From Epithemia pelagica (taxonomy: Eukaryota; Bacillariophyta; Bacillariophyceae; Surirellales; Surirellaceae): a stretch of 64,000 nucleotides of DNA. Below the pieces are notes generated by a model. The model was not told the DNA's origin. It saw nothing but the letters and a program-made list of their open reading frames with translations, and did not search any database. The stretch is taken from NCBI GenBank assembly GCA_946965045.2, contig OX337231.1:806001-870000 (forward strand), in the 5' to 3' direction. Shown here piece after piece: positions 50,808-60,659 of this stretch. The position numbers and the translations under genes are program-made. The stretch's first letter is position 1. Each line of letters starts with the position of its first letter.

Positions 50808-51683
50808 GGTTTCAATGCCAACACAAGGAGTCTATTGCAAGGTTCTCCGCAGACCGTTGTCCTCCTTTGCGTTGGTGGTAGATGATTTCATTCCCGAATT
50901 TTTTTAGTAACGCGGTATGCGGTGCGAGCTACCAGCCTTTACAATAGGACTAGGTAGGAGTACTAGGAGTAGGTAGGTTACGGAAAATAAAGCGACGGAC
51001 TCAGGTCTTGTTGTCTCAGGACACCATGAGTACGAAAAGGTGGACTTATTCATTAAAGATTCATAACGTGTGACCAGAATTCGTATTTTAATGAGAGCTT
51101 GCTGCCCATATCTAGTCAACACTGGGGCTGGTTTCATGGGATTTGGAAGCGATCGAGAAACTCAACCATGGCATCCATGTGCTTATGTTTGCCACCACCG
51201 ACTCCTTTAGTTGTTGGTGCGTAAACATTCTATGGTTTCTTTGTACTTCAGATCGTCATTTGTACGATTAGACGGTTCACCGAGCTTGTGCCACAAACGA
51301 TTGTCGACAGTAGACGCACCAAGTACTCAGTCTGACTCGTCCTATGTCTTTCAGTGTTAGCAATAACGTGAATTGGTGAAAGATATGATCCATAACGCCT
51401 TTTCATATGAGGACAAGAGAAAAGATTCGATGGATTCCCTTGCCTTTCTCACTGAGAAAGGTGCAAAAATGATTTTTGTTGTGGGGAAGTTGTGGCTCGG
51501 CTTGCGCGCCCGCATTATGTCCGGTGGGGGTCTTTTGTTGAGACCATCATCGTCACAAAAAGCGTCGAAGTCTCTTGGCTCTTGGGGTTGTTGTTGTGGA
51601 TTGAATACAATAGTCAATAGACTCCTCGCCAGGAAGCACACGCTCGGTATCAATTTCACATTTGAGGTGGCGGCAAAGAGTGT
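50808..51683. other. Intergenic, no gene seen
   Basis: Divergent spacer between the P2 and nucleotide-sugar transporter genes. Frames on both strands at 51357-51860 mirror each other and lack motifs. Confidence 0.5.
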
Positions 51684-52838
51684 ATGTACCGCAAAAGTAA
51701 ATCGCCCACAAACAACGGCATGTCGACGGCGAAAGACGAAGAAATGGCAAACGACGGTATCAAGAGCAACACCAACGCTGCACCAGCGACTAATGTTGTT
51801 CATGCTGGAGAATCAAACTCCACTACGAATTCTTTCAAACTTCTGCTCTTGGCGATGATGGTTTTGCAAAACAGTTCTACCGTCCTGGTTGGAAGGTATA
51901 CTCGTTCTGGCATCCCCGAAGAAGATAGGTACGAAGTGAGTCACTTGATTTTGGTCTGCGAAATGGCCAAGCTCCTTCTTTCGTGCGGCTTTGAGTTCTA
52001 CACATCGAATGGAAAGTTGATGGACAGTGTCCGGGTCCATGTCCTTGATCGACCATTGGATGCCTTGAAGATTGCTGTCCCTGCCCTACTCTACCTCGTC
52101 CAGAACACTTTACTCTACGTGGCTTTACAAAACCTCACCGCGCCCCTATTCCAAGTCACTTATCAAGGAAAACTGGTGACAACTGCAATCGTTTCGGTGA
52201 TTATGCTTCAGCGGTCGTACAAGGCGCGACAATGGATATGCCTCGTTGGAATTTCGATTGGTGTTGCCATCGTTGTGCTCGGCGAACGAAGTGCAGAAGA
52301 TGAGGCAAAAGACCAGGCCAAAACGACTAATCTAGGTCTTGGTCTTGTGGCTGTTACCGTTGCTTGTGTCTGCAGTGCCCTGGCAGGAGTATATTTCGAA
52401 AAAGTTCTCAAGAAGCCGTCATCTAGTCCAGATGGGTCCAAAGTTCCAAGTGCTTCGGTCTGGATGCGAAATATTCAATTGGCATTCTTTTCGGTTTTGA
52501 TTGCCGCATGTCAAGGTGGTCTGAAACAAACGGACCAACCCTATCTTCATGGATTCAGTGGATGGGTCTGGGTCCTTGTCGCGCTTCAATCAGGTGGGGG
52601 CTTGCTGGTGGCTGCTGTGATCAAGTATGCCGACAATGTATTAAAGGGCCTTGCAACTGGTGTTTCGGTCGTTTTGTCGTCGTGCTTGTCTATGCTCATT
52701 TTTGCAACTCCTCTGGGATCAAAGTTCTTTTTTGGTGGAGTACTGATTCTGACCAGCGTCTGGTTCTTCTCCAATCCCTTACCTGCTTGGCTCGAGGCAA
52801 AGATGAAACAGGCCGAGTCTCAAGTGTTACCCAAATAA
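51684..52838 (+). CDS. Nucleotide-sugar transporter, SLC35A family
   Basis: 384 aa from ATG 51684 (MYRKSK); a second ATG at 51720 (MSTAKDE) is possible. About ten hydrophobic helices. Family hallmarks: LLLLAMMVLQNSSTVLVGRYTR (helix 1), ALLYLVQNTLLYVALQNLTA, FQVTYQGKLVTTAIVSVIML, SALAGVYFEKVLK, VWMRNIQLAFFSV, KYADNVLKGLATGVSVVLSS. The order YQ-K-TA...R and NIQL...YADNVLK is that of UDP-galactose/UDP-GlcNAc/CMP-sialic acid type transporters. It exchanges a cytosolic nucleotide sugar for lumenal UMP or CMP at the Golgi or ER. The sugar cannot be told from sequence. It may supply glycosyltransferases such as those at 1615-3573 and 56179-58038, though that is inference. Confidence 0.88.
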   Translation: MYRKSKSPTNNGMSTAKDEEMANDGIKSNTNAAPATNVVHAGESNSTTNSFKLLLLAMMVLQNSSTVLVGRYTRSGIPEEDRYEVSHLILVCEMAKLLLSCGFEFYTSNGKLMDSVRVHVLDRPLDALKIAVPALLYLVQNTLLYVALQNLTAPLFQVTYQGKLVTTAIVSVIMLQRSYKARQWICLVGISIGVAIVVLGERSAEDEAKDQAKTTNLGLGLVAVTVACVCSALAGVYFEKVLKKPSSSPDGSKVPSASVWMRNIQLAFFSVLIAACQGGLKQTDQPYLHGFSGWVWVLVALQSGGGLLVAAVIKYADNVLKGLATGVSVVLSSCLSMLIFATPLGSKFFFGGVLILTSVWFFSNPLPAWLEAKMKQAESQVLPK

Positions 52839-53070
52839 TTTATCTTCTACTCCTGCACATTAGCCACAACTACCAGATCATGTTTGCTACTCCTAGACGT
52901 GATGTTGCTCACAGAGTTCACAGAACAACATGAGCTATGCGTCAAAGCACAATGGCCATTTTAAAGTCGGAATAAGACTACGCTAGTAAGAGAAGAGAGC
53001 CAGGCGTCCTTCAAGTCAGAACGCACTCATACTCCCAATAGCTCGTTACCCGAGGTGCAATTTCAGTTTC
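52839..53070. other. Short 3'-3' spacer
   Basis: Convergent 3' flanks; nothing else seen. Confidence 0.5.
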
Positions 53071-53958
53071 TCAATACGCCATGTGTTCCTTGACAGATGC
53101 TGGGTTCACGTCGCCACCTTCGAAGCGTTTCTTATCAATTGGAGCAACCTTAACTTCCTTCCATTTCAGAGAAGTCTTCCCCTTGGGACCTTCACATGAA
53201 ACTTGTCCATTCATCGGAAGCGAACCCCACTTTCCCATGGAAGGAGGATTTCCCGCTTTGCATGCTTCAAGAAGCTGGATCGTTGTTTCAGGTGTGAGAC
53301 ATTCATAGTAATCATCATTGAGCTGAACCATCGGGGCATTAGCGCAAGCACCCAAGCACTCTACTTCCAGCAATGTGAACAACCCATCCTTCGTGGTCTC
53401 TCCATTCTTTATTCCAAGATAATCTTCAATGGTTTTACGAATGTCGTTGGATCCACAAATCATGCAAGGGGTAGTACCACAGAGCTGAATAAAGTACTTT
53501 CCCACGGGTGTTCTGTTGAACATGGTGTAGAAACTGGCGACTTCATACACTTTAATTGCGTTCACTTCGCATATCTGGGCCACTTTTTGCATCGCGACAA
53601 GAGGCAACCAACCACCACTTTGACGTTGAGCGAGGTCCAGGAGCGGAATCATCGCAGCCTGCTTGTAATTATTGGGGTACTTTGAAAGAATTAGAGCCAC
53701 GCGCTCGTAGTTTTCGGGAGTGAAATCGAAAAGGGTGTACTCATTATTTTCAGGTGTATCAATATGCTAAAAAGAAAAAAAGGTTGAGTCTCCAAGTCAG
53801 AGCGATCAGGATGCCCAACCATCTGGCGACACATCAAGTGGCCCACGTACGAAAGGCTTTTGCGCTCCCATTGTTCGCGCCTGGACGCTGAACAGAGGCG
53901 ACGCAATCGAAGGGGTAACAACCCTTCTAGAAATCAAGGAGACAGAACGTGAGAACAT
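53071..53958 (-). CDS. NDUFV2: NADH:ubiquinone oxidoreductase 24-kDa subunit
   Basis: Two exons: 53958-53851 and 53766-53071, with an 84-bp intron (donor GTACGT, acceptor TTTTTAG, phase 0). The product is 267 aa. Exon 1 encodes a mitochondrial presequence (MFSRSVSLISRRVVTPSIAS). Exon 2 opens with HIDTPENNEYTLFDFTPENYE and carries the thioredoxin-like 2Fe-2S fold: CGTTPCMICG (C-x4-C) and ECLGACANAP (C-x3-C), the four ligands of cluster N1a. KYPNNYKQAAMIPLLDLAQRQ and VYEVASFYTMFNRTPVGKY are typical of the family. The protein sits in the matrix arm of complex I beside the 51-kDa subunit. Confidence 0.93.
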
Positions 53959-54581
53959 GTTCTTGCTTCTATTGCGTGTGTTGATGATCGAGAGACCAGT
54001 TCATGATGAGGCGGACAACGCTGTTAAACCATCGCGATGCGTCCGTGTGTGTGTTGGAATCACCCACTTACTCCCAAGTGATTCGTCGAAGCAACTTGCT
54101 ATGTGACATTGAAAGAAATCAATCTTTAGAACGCTTGTGTTGCCAATCCGTGATTCGCCCGTGACCCGCTGCAATCCCAACCACACAAAGGATAGGGCTT
54201 AGTAGAGTCACGGGGAAGAGTAATGTCGGACAGTCAGTGGTGCGATGTTCTACTGTTTTATCTATACAGAAAAGAGATGTCTGTCTGTTGCTCCCAATGC
54301 GCCTTTATCCCCGATCCCCGCCGTCGAAGCGACTGGCTCAGCGTGACCACCGGTGGGAACCAGTACCGGATCTACTTGTTACCTTGCGGTCCACCCGCTT
54401 GGTATCCCCCACGCCTGTTCGTGTATCCGGGTTAGTGCTTTGTGAGTCTTACAGAGAGTACTTTTCTATTGGGGCTCTGTATCTGTACCCGTTGCTACTT
54501 TTCTGAAACTGCAGTTTTTTTGGTTTTGCTTTGGGCTTTGACCCTTTGCTCACAAAATTTGATTGCGAGAAAAACGAAAAG
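53959..54581. other. Intergenic, no gene seen
   Basis: Divergent promoter region for the complex I subunit and the DUF6824 gene. Short frames at 54223-54506 have no support. Confidence 0.5.
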
Positions 54582-55589
54582 ATGTTCGCCGCCAACAAGA
54601 GACAACATTCCAGCAGACGCCAAGAGAAGAAGCCGTGCAGTAGTCCGGGAGAAAAGGACATTCTCTGTGGAAAGGATAAGACTTACGCCAAACATGCCGG
54701 TAACCGACTTTTTCGAGAGCGCATTGAAGTGATGAAGGTATCCTATGTTGCTGCTCCATCCAAACAGGAGAAAATGGCCATTACCAAGGGCATTGTCACC
54801 TACATGCAGGTCGAACATGGCTGCCGCTTCGTGAAGAAACTGGAAAACAATACATGGGCTGAAATCAATAATCAGGCTGCACGGGACAAGGTCAGTCATG
54901 CCTTGCGATTTGCGGCTCGCAATCTCAAAACGTCCGAAACCACGAGTAACTCTACAGCGTCCACGTCCAACAAGAAGGCGGGTCGACGTCCACGACGCAT
55001 GCAAAGTTCACAAAGTGACGAGAGCAGCGTCAGCACTTCCACCAGTAACCAGTCTGAAACGGTCGAAAGCGAAGAAGGTGAACCAGTTCCACTATCTAAA
55101 GTCTTTGGGGAAAACTTTTCAGCTAGTGGCATTTCTCCTTCCTTCTTCCCATACGACAATGCCGAGGACATGGCAATGTTAACAAATGATGCTGAAAGAC
55201 CAGTCACTTCGTCCTTTCCAATTGACGACCCGCACACACAAACTCCTATGTTTCAACCAAGGGGAATGGAAACGTTCAACAGTGATGATATGGTTTCAAG
55301 CTCCATCATTCCAGCAGACTATCAAGATGAGGCGCCACCAACATCGTATGGTCGAGGGTTCCTAGCAGAACAACCGCCTCTCTCCTTTCCTGAAACAAGG
55401 GAAGATGACTTTGTGGATATTACGCGACAGTCTCTCCGTTCGTTGCAAATAGACGATGACTCTGGTGCGCTGTTTGATGCGCCGCCCATTCAGCCATTTG
55501 ATACCTTGCGAAGTGCCGATCTCGATGAGATCTTCAACGAGCCAATGGACAACGAATGGGAGGCTGTGGCCAAGCTCGCAGAGAGCTGA
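54582..55589 (+). CDS. DUF6824-domain protein
   Basis: 335 aa from the ATG at 54582. The domain covers about residues 25-115: EKDILCGKDKTYAKHAGNRL, then FRERIEVM, TKGIVTYMQVEHGCRFVKKL and DKVSHALRFAARNL. The pattern DxLCGRG..xxHxGNxxFR...RFLK...KxxxALR is the diatom-expanded DUF6824 family (PF20710), often in putative regulators. The remainder is disordered, Ser-rich (SNSTASTSNKKAGRRPRRMQ, likely nuclear signal) and then acidic with short hydrophobic motifs ending DEIFNEPMDNEWEAVAKLA, which resembles an activation region. Inference: a nuclear transcriptional regulator. Function of the domain is not established. Confidence 0.82.
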   Translation: MFAANKRQHSSRRQEKKPCSSPGEKDILCGKDKTYAKHAGNRLFRERIEVMKVSYVAAPSKQEKMAITKGIVTYMQVEHGCRFVKKLENNTWAEINNQAARDKVSHALRFAARNLKTSETTSNSTASTSNKKAGRRPRRMQSSQSDESSVSTSTSNQSETVESEEGEPVPLSKVFGENFSASGISPSFFPYDNAEDMAMLTNDAERPVTSSFPIDDPHTQTPMFQPRGMETFNSDDMVSSSIIPADYQDEAPPTSYGRGFLAEQPPLSFPETREDDFVDITRQSLRSLQIDDDSGALFDAPPIQPFDTLRSADLDEIFNEPMDNEWEAVAKLAES

Positions 55590-56178
55590 AAGACAGTCAT
55601 GTACAGTTCTAGATATATTTTCGCATCCTAACTAGAGTTTTGATTTCTTAAGTCCATTCATTTCTCTTAGCTGTTCGTCGTCTCTCTCTCTACTAGACGG
55701 GGCCATCATAGTCACACGTATCACGTATCCCCATCGTCTTGCGACTTGCTTGAAAGCGATCTTTTCCTCGGTTTTCGTCTTACCTAGAGGAGAGCGCCAT
55801 GGTGCCTATCCCCACGCCTACACCCTTGTTTCAGGAGAGGTCGTATTTCGCACGATCGATTCTGATGCGATACGCCAATGCTCGAAGCTTGATTAGACTG
55901 CATCCTGTATGCTGCAATCTGCAGTTGGGGGAGGTTCGCTTTACTATCAGTCGAACTGTGCAGTCGCGCAGTTCCGTGACGTCCCGGAACAGGGACACAC
56001 GGAAGTTGGAAGCCATTCGATATCCGTACCCACCTCTCCCCCATCCGACGAACCATCCCATATCCCATCCAGCAAAATGCAAAATATCTCCTTCCAACTT
56101 CCAACGGCTCGCCTTGTGAGCCGATGAATTCGAACGAACACGACACAACAAGACCAGATTGAGGAAATATCACCCAGA
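55590..56178. other. Intergenic, no gene seen
   Basis: Overlapping frames on both strands (55784-56251) mirror one another and have no motif. Probably the promoter and leader of the glycosyltransferase-like gene. Confidence 0.5.
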
Positions 56179-58038
56179 ATGAATCGACGTGAAGAAAATG
56201 AGGGCACCTCTTTCGGCGGACGAATACGACAAGGACGTTCCCTGTCACCAAAACGAGAAATAAATACCAAGATCATGACATTCGTGACTGTGATGAGTAT
56301 GGTGGTGATAATGACAATCCTCATGGTTTCGATTACACTATCTGCTAAGGTAACAGAAAAATCATTGGATTCATTCTCGTTGCTATCGGAGCCAGAAAAA
56401 TCAAAGGAGGAAAATCACCGCATTGTTCAAAGACGTTATGGTCGTCGTTTGGGTGCCGCCAACAACATTTCATCTCCATTGATGTCCGAAATCAGGAACC
56501 ACAATGTAGTTTTCTCAACCTCGACCACTCAAAATATAGTGGCAGTCCCTGAGAAAGAAGCGGTTGGTAAAAAAGGTCGCCAAACTCGAAACTGCACGAA
56601 TCCAGAATATGATGTGGACCCCAACGACTCGGACCGACAATCCATGCTTTTCTTGTCTCGGCCGACGTGTCGCAACGACAATCCAAGCAGGACGATTACA
56701 AACCATACGAGCGCCAGTCCATGGCAGTCCTTGATTGATGACTTGGAACAACGATTTGCAGCCACATGTCGTTCGCAACCCATAGTAGTGAGTGCGGCCT
56801 TTGGTCGTCATTACCTTCAATATCATTGGGTTCAACGACAAACACAACCTGCAGAGAATCAACCAAATACAACAAACACTACTCCAATCAATGCTTGTCA
56901 TTTTTTGTTGGTGTTGGACGAAACGCTGCAGTCGCTTCCAACCAGTCGTCGACGACACGGACGACTACAAACACAAATCTCTCAGGAGGCGTGGTGGCGT
57001 GCTCGCATGGGAGGAGAGCACAATCCAAACCATTTGCGATTGGTAGTCATTCCTCGAGCCTGGTTGCCCTTTCAAAGTTTACGACGCAACATCAAAATAT
57101 TCAAATTGCATCCCCGATTTCTCTTTCCATGGGCCACACGTATTTTATGGATTGATGCCAAGTTGCCTTGGTTCGTCCAACCGTCGTCTTCTCAACTCCT
57201 CCTCGACAAACTTTTTGGTAATGGTGTGGAGGACCCTCGAAACTTGTCCTCCTCATCTTTTGTTTCCAACAACGTTTGTGGCTCCGTAATATCTTTGCCA
57301 CTTGATCCTACCACAATGGCACATCCCATGAACACTACAGCAACACCATCATCAAGGGCTCAAAACTTTCGCGTCCATGAACCGGGATCCAAGACAGAGC
57401 CATCGCCGTGGCTGTCAACAGTGCGTTTTGGTGGTCATTGTTATGCTGTCCAACAAGCCTTTGCCTATCGACCGGATGTGTCCGATTCTTCCGATGCCAT
57501 TTCCAGCCAATGTACGACCTATCTCCAAGATGTACCGCACACAACCAAACTAGACAACGGTGGTGATGAAGAGTGGACAGTGTCTTCGCCCATTTTGGAC
57601 ACCACCATGATTGACAGTGCTGTTCTGGCCCGAGATTTTCGAACGCCATATTGTGCCTCCTTTTGGAGGCGTTTATCATGTCGGTGGTCGGACGAAATTC
57701 ATTGCTTTAGTGATCGTGATCAATTAAGTTTCGGTTATGCACTGTATCAATCGGTGAGACAACGACAACAAGAATCAAGCATGGGGCACACCACCAAGGA
57801 GGACTACTCAACTATGAAACGGAGTACTACGACGTCATCAAGAGAAACCAACGCAACAAGGACGACTCCCTGGATCTGGAAACAAGAATCGTCTTCCCAT
57901 GACGTGGAAAAAGAAGGTACTGAGAACTCGACTCGTCTTTTACTCGATGCCATCACGGAGATACCGCTGTTGCGGTTTCTACCACGTCGGTGTCATTGGT
58001 ATTACGGCCATGAGGCATTGGTGGAATGTCGTATTTGA
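56179..58038 (+). CDS. Type II membrane glycosyltransferase-like protein (DUF616/TOD1-MUCI70 type)
   Basis: 619 aa from the ATG at 56179. A cytosolic basic N-terminus is followed by one transmembrane helix (MTFVTVMSMVVIMTILMVSI, about 33-53). The lumenal part starts with a polar stem. The core has VVSAAFGRHYLQY (about 204), FLLVLDE, WLPFQSLRRNIKIFKLHPRF, FPWATRILWIDAKLPWF (about 322) and, near 490-530, DSAVLARDFRTPYCASFW with RWSDEIHCFSDRDQLSFGYAL. The WIDxK and RDQLSF signatures match DUF616 (PF04765), which includes the plant TOD1 and MUCI70 proteins. Several family spacings are enlarged by Thr/Ser-rich inserts. Likely a Golgi enzyme acting on cell-wall or secreted glycans; the substrate is unknown. 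Confidence 0.7.
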   Translation: MNRREENEGTSFGGRIRQGRSLSPKREINTKIMTFVTVMSMVVIMTILMVSITLSAKVTEKSLDSFSLLSEPEKSKEENHRIVQRRYGRRLGAANNISSPLMSEIRNHNVVFSTSTTQNIVAVPEKEAVGKKGRQTRNCTNPEYDVDPNDSDRQSMLFLSRPTCRNDNPSRTITNHTSASPWQSLIDDLEQRFAATCRSQPIVVSAAFGRHYLQYHWVQRQTQPAENQPNTTNTTPINACHFLLVLDETLQSLPTSRRRHGRLQTQISQEAWWRARMGGEHNPNHLRLVVIPRAWLPFQSLRRNIKIFKLHPRFLFPWATRILWIDAKLPWFVQPSSSQLLLDKLFGNGVEDPRNLSSSSFVSNNVCGSVISLPLDPTTMAHPMNTTATPSSRAQNFRVHEPGSKTEPSPWLSTVRFGGHCYAVQQAFAYRPDVSDSSDAISSQCTTYLQDVPHTTKLDNGGDEEWTVSSPILDTTMIDSAVLARDFRTPYCASFWRRLSCRWSDEIHCFSDRDQLSFGYALYQSVRQRQQESSMGHTTKEDYSTMKRSTTTSSRETNATRTTPWIWKQESSSHDVEKEGTENSTRLLLDAITEIPLLRFLPRRCHWYYGHEALVECRI

Positions 58039-58452
58039 TGCGGTATGATATGTTGATGGGACGCGAGAGATGGTCACAATTTTGTGTACGGAAGCGTAAA
58101 TGGCGGTGTTGTTCCTAGTAGGGGCATGCAACAACCATAGCGTACCGGACCAATGGAGGTTGTCTGGACTGAGAAAGTCATGATCGATGGACTTCAGGAG
58201 CGCACCTCTATTGGGTTTTAATTCTTATTCCAAGAGAGCGATATGTTTTTGAGTCGTGTTACGAAGCGTTGTCAAAATCAAAACCCATCGCAAAGCGCCT
58301 CGCCTCGCTCTCAGCAATCTGCCACCTGAAAGCTCATAGTAGGAAAAACCATTCCCGCCGCAAGCTTCAAAGACAACTGTTGAGGACAAGCTGTGTTTGA
58401 CAAACTTACATCGGGGTGATCATCGAAACAACACACAACTTTGCACCAAAAA
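58039..58452. other. Intergenic, no gene seen
   Basis: Spacer between two plus-strand genes. Nothing recognised. Confidence 0.5.
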
Positions 58453-60150
58453 ATGTCATCTTTACAATCTCCAAAGCAATGTCCCAAGATTTCGAAGCAG
58501 AAAGGGAATCCAATAAACACTCCTGTGGTGACAACGAGAGCATCATATGAGGATCATGATCTTTCACCTCCCAAAGTATCTGAGAAGAGGAAAAAACCTT
58601 TCGACAAAGCAGTGAGCGCGATCATACACGATTGGCCAAGCATCCGTGTTGAGTGGACGAACAACCGACAAGAGGTGAAATGGTATAAGATCAGGGACAA
58701 TGGCCACAAAGTCGAGCTTCCTCTTGAGTTTTGTCGCATTTTTCTCTTCCTATATGGTCGCAGCTTTATGAGCAATGGAAGCAAGGCGGATCGGATCGCT
58801 GCTGTCACAGCCATGCTGGGAATGACTAGTCGACAATGCATCTTGCAAGTGATGAACACTGATGGAGACACTGATCTATCTAATGAGGAGGTTCATCGTG
58901 TTCATTATATCCGGGCCTGTTTGTCGATTCACCGCTACTTTCAACAAACAGCAACGACAGGGTTTTTCGAAGATACATCAAAGATGACCTTTTACTTTCG
59001 AATCCAAAAGCACGGTAGTTGCTTCCTTCAAGCACCATGTGTGGCCATGTCATACGTTTTGAGTGTTTTTGGTGAAACTGTGCCTCCTACCAATGTCTCA
59101 CGACTGATCCGACACTACTTTAGCGATGAGCAGCTCAAAAAGTATATTGTTGACAACAACGGCGGGGACTCCGCAGGCATCTTCCAAATTCTGGACAAGA
59201 AATTCTTTAACTGCACAAGGCGCACTCATAAGCAGGAGGCAAAGTCAGCCTCTTCTTTGTCCGAAGGGCTGGATCGGCGACTTATTTTAAGCATACTTGC
59301 AAAGCAGCCTGTCTTGGTGTCCAGATTCGAAGTCACAGAAAGCTTTTGGTGCAGACCGCCATCACAAAATGTAAGAAGAAAGTGTCCTGACTTGGATCAA
59401 CTTCTACGCAAAATTGAGGATACAGAGCAAGTGATCGAGAAGAATGTCTGGGGTGAAATACCTGCGCACTTGATTCCTCGTGGTGTTGCCCGGTTCACTG
59501 CATGGAATCAACCGGCCGAATTTATTCTTTTGGATGATCCCGTTCATTCAGAACTGAAAGATCAGGAAGCTGCTTTACGTGTCAAATGGCAGGAAGCATT
59601 GAATGGATCGGTAGATGATGAGAAGGATGACGATACGTTCACTACCGTCGCTCTATCCTCCTCGAAGGGTTCCAGCTTTGACTCCGAGGGGTCGCTTATT
59701 GACAACACATCGACCTTGGTGAATGAAGGTAGCGACAATTTCTCTGAAGAGGATTGGTCCCATCTTCTGGATGACAATGAATATGATGAAGAACGTCCCT
59801 TTGCGTCTAGGGAAACTGATGAACCTGGAGAAGGAGATGGAACGGTCTATCACGCAATGATTCTTCTCGGTTATCGCATAGCAGATGGGTCGGAATACTG
59901 GCTGATGCAGAACTCTTGGGAGGGTCCGATGCAGCTCATTGAAGTCAGTACCGAGTATTTACTACAGGCAGATCCTTATCTCGTTTACCACAATCTGAAT
60001 TGTCGGGAACTCAAAACTCGTGCTCATTGGGAAAGCCAGAACTTGGCCGGTTTCTTTTGCCGGTCTCCCATAGCAGAGAGCAGCCATCTCGAAAGGAATG
60101 ACTGTGAAAGTTGGGCGCATTCCATCATTCATTCTCCACCAACGAACTAA
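58453..60150 (+). CDS. Divergent papain-like cysteine peptidase fold protein
   Basis: 565 aa from the ATG at 58453 (the frame runs to 58441 without ATG). Residues 1-170 are unlike any domain I know, with a structured segment around WTNNRQEVKWYKIRDNGHKVELP. At about 195 the sequence QKHGSCFLQAPCVAMSYVL resembles the papain Q...GSCWAFA element, with Gln and Cys in place. An acidic, Ser-rich insertion (about 385-465) separates it from YHAMILLGYRIADGSEYWLM (His) and QNSWEGPM (Asn) at about 470-500, in the canonical C1A order. So a complete Gln-Cys-His-Asn set is visible in a very diverged context. No signal peptide or propeptide is seen, so a cytosolic or nuclear location is likely. It could be a host peptidase or a non-catalytic relative. 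Confidence 0.6.
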   Translation: MSSLQSPKQCPKISKQKGNPINTPVVTTRASYEDHDLSPPKVSEKRKKPFDKAVSAIIHDWPSIRVEWTNNRQEVKWYKIRDNGHKVELPLEFCRIFLFLYGRSFMSNGSKADRIAAVTAMLGMTSRQCILQVMNTDGDTDLSNEEVHRVHYIRACLSIHRYFQQTATTGFFEDTSKMTFYFRIQKHGSCFLQAPCVAMSYVLSVFGETVPPTNVSRLIRHYFSDEQLKKYIVDNNGGDSAGIFQILDKKFFNCTRRTHKQEAKSASSLSEGLDRRLILSILAKQPVLVSRFEVTESFWCRPPSQNVRRKCPDLDQLLRKIEDTEQVIEKNVWGEIPAHLIPRGVARFTAWNQPAEFILLDDPVHSELKDQEAALRVKWQEALNGSVDDEKDDDTFTTVALSSSKGSSFDSEGSLIDNTSTLVNEGSDNFSEEDWSHLLDDNEYDEERPFASRETDEPGEGDGTVYHAMILLGYRIADGSEYWLMQNSWEGPMQLIEVSTEYLLQADPYLVYHNLNCRELKTRAHWESQNLAGFFCRSPIAESSHLERNDCESWAHSIIHSPPTN

Positions 60151-60659
60151 TCACGGGATCTATTTCCCTACAATAGACATGCAGTGTTGCCTCGGTGCTC
60201 GGTGGCGCCCTGAACTGCTCTTTCCATGAACACCTTGGAATTCTACTTAAATCTTATATTTATCCAACAGACTGTTGACTTTCGTCTCTGATCTTGCATG
60301 CTTTGGATAACGGAGATTCTGACGGTCATGCAGAAATCCATCGTCATGGTGAGACGAGGCGTGACCAGAACGCTGGTTCGTGTCCCGGATCTGTTTTCAA
60401 ACCCTTAACCCAAACCTTCACGTAGATACGATGAGTTCCGAAGAACCCATTGCAAGCTGTCATTGTCAACTGTCGACTGTACAGTCAGTCGGTCTCTTGT
60501 GTCTTCGCGCCGGGGGAGATGCCTTGGTCGACATCGCCCAGGGTGCGTTTGCGTGCAATGCATTCTGACTTCTGACATTCCTTGCCGAGAAGCCGATCCA
60601 ACATCATCCTTTGTGGTTGGCGAAGGAAAACGATAGGTAATCACAATACAGAGAGTGAC
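60151..60659. other. Intergenic, no gene seen
   Basis: Leader and promoter of the glucose-6-phosphate dehydrogenase gene. Short frames have no support. Confidence 0.5.
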
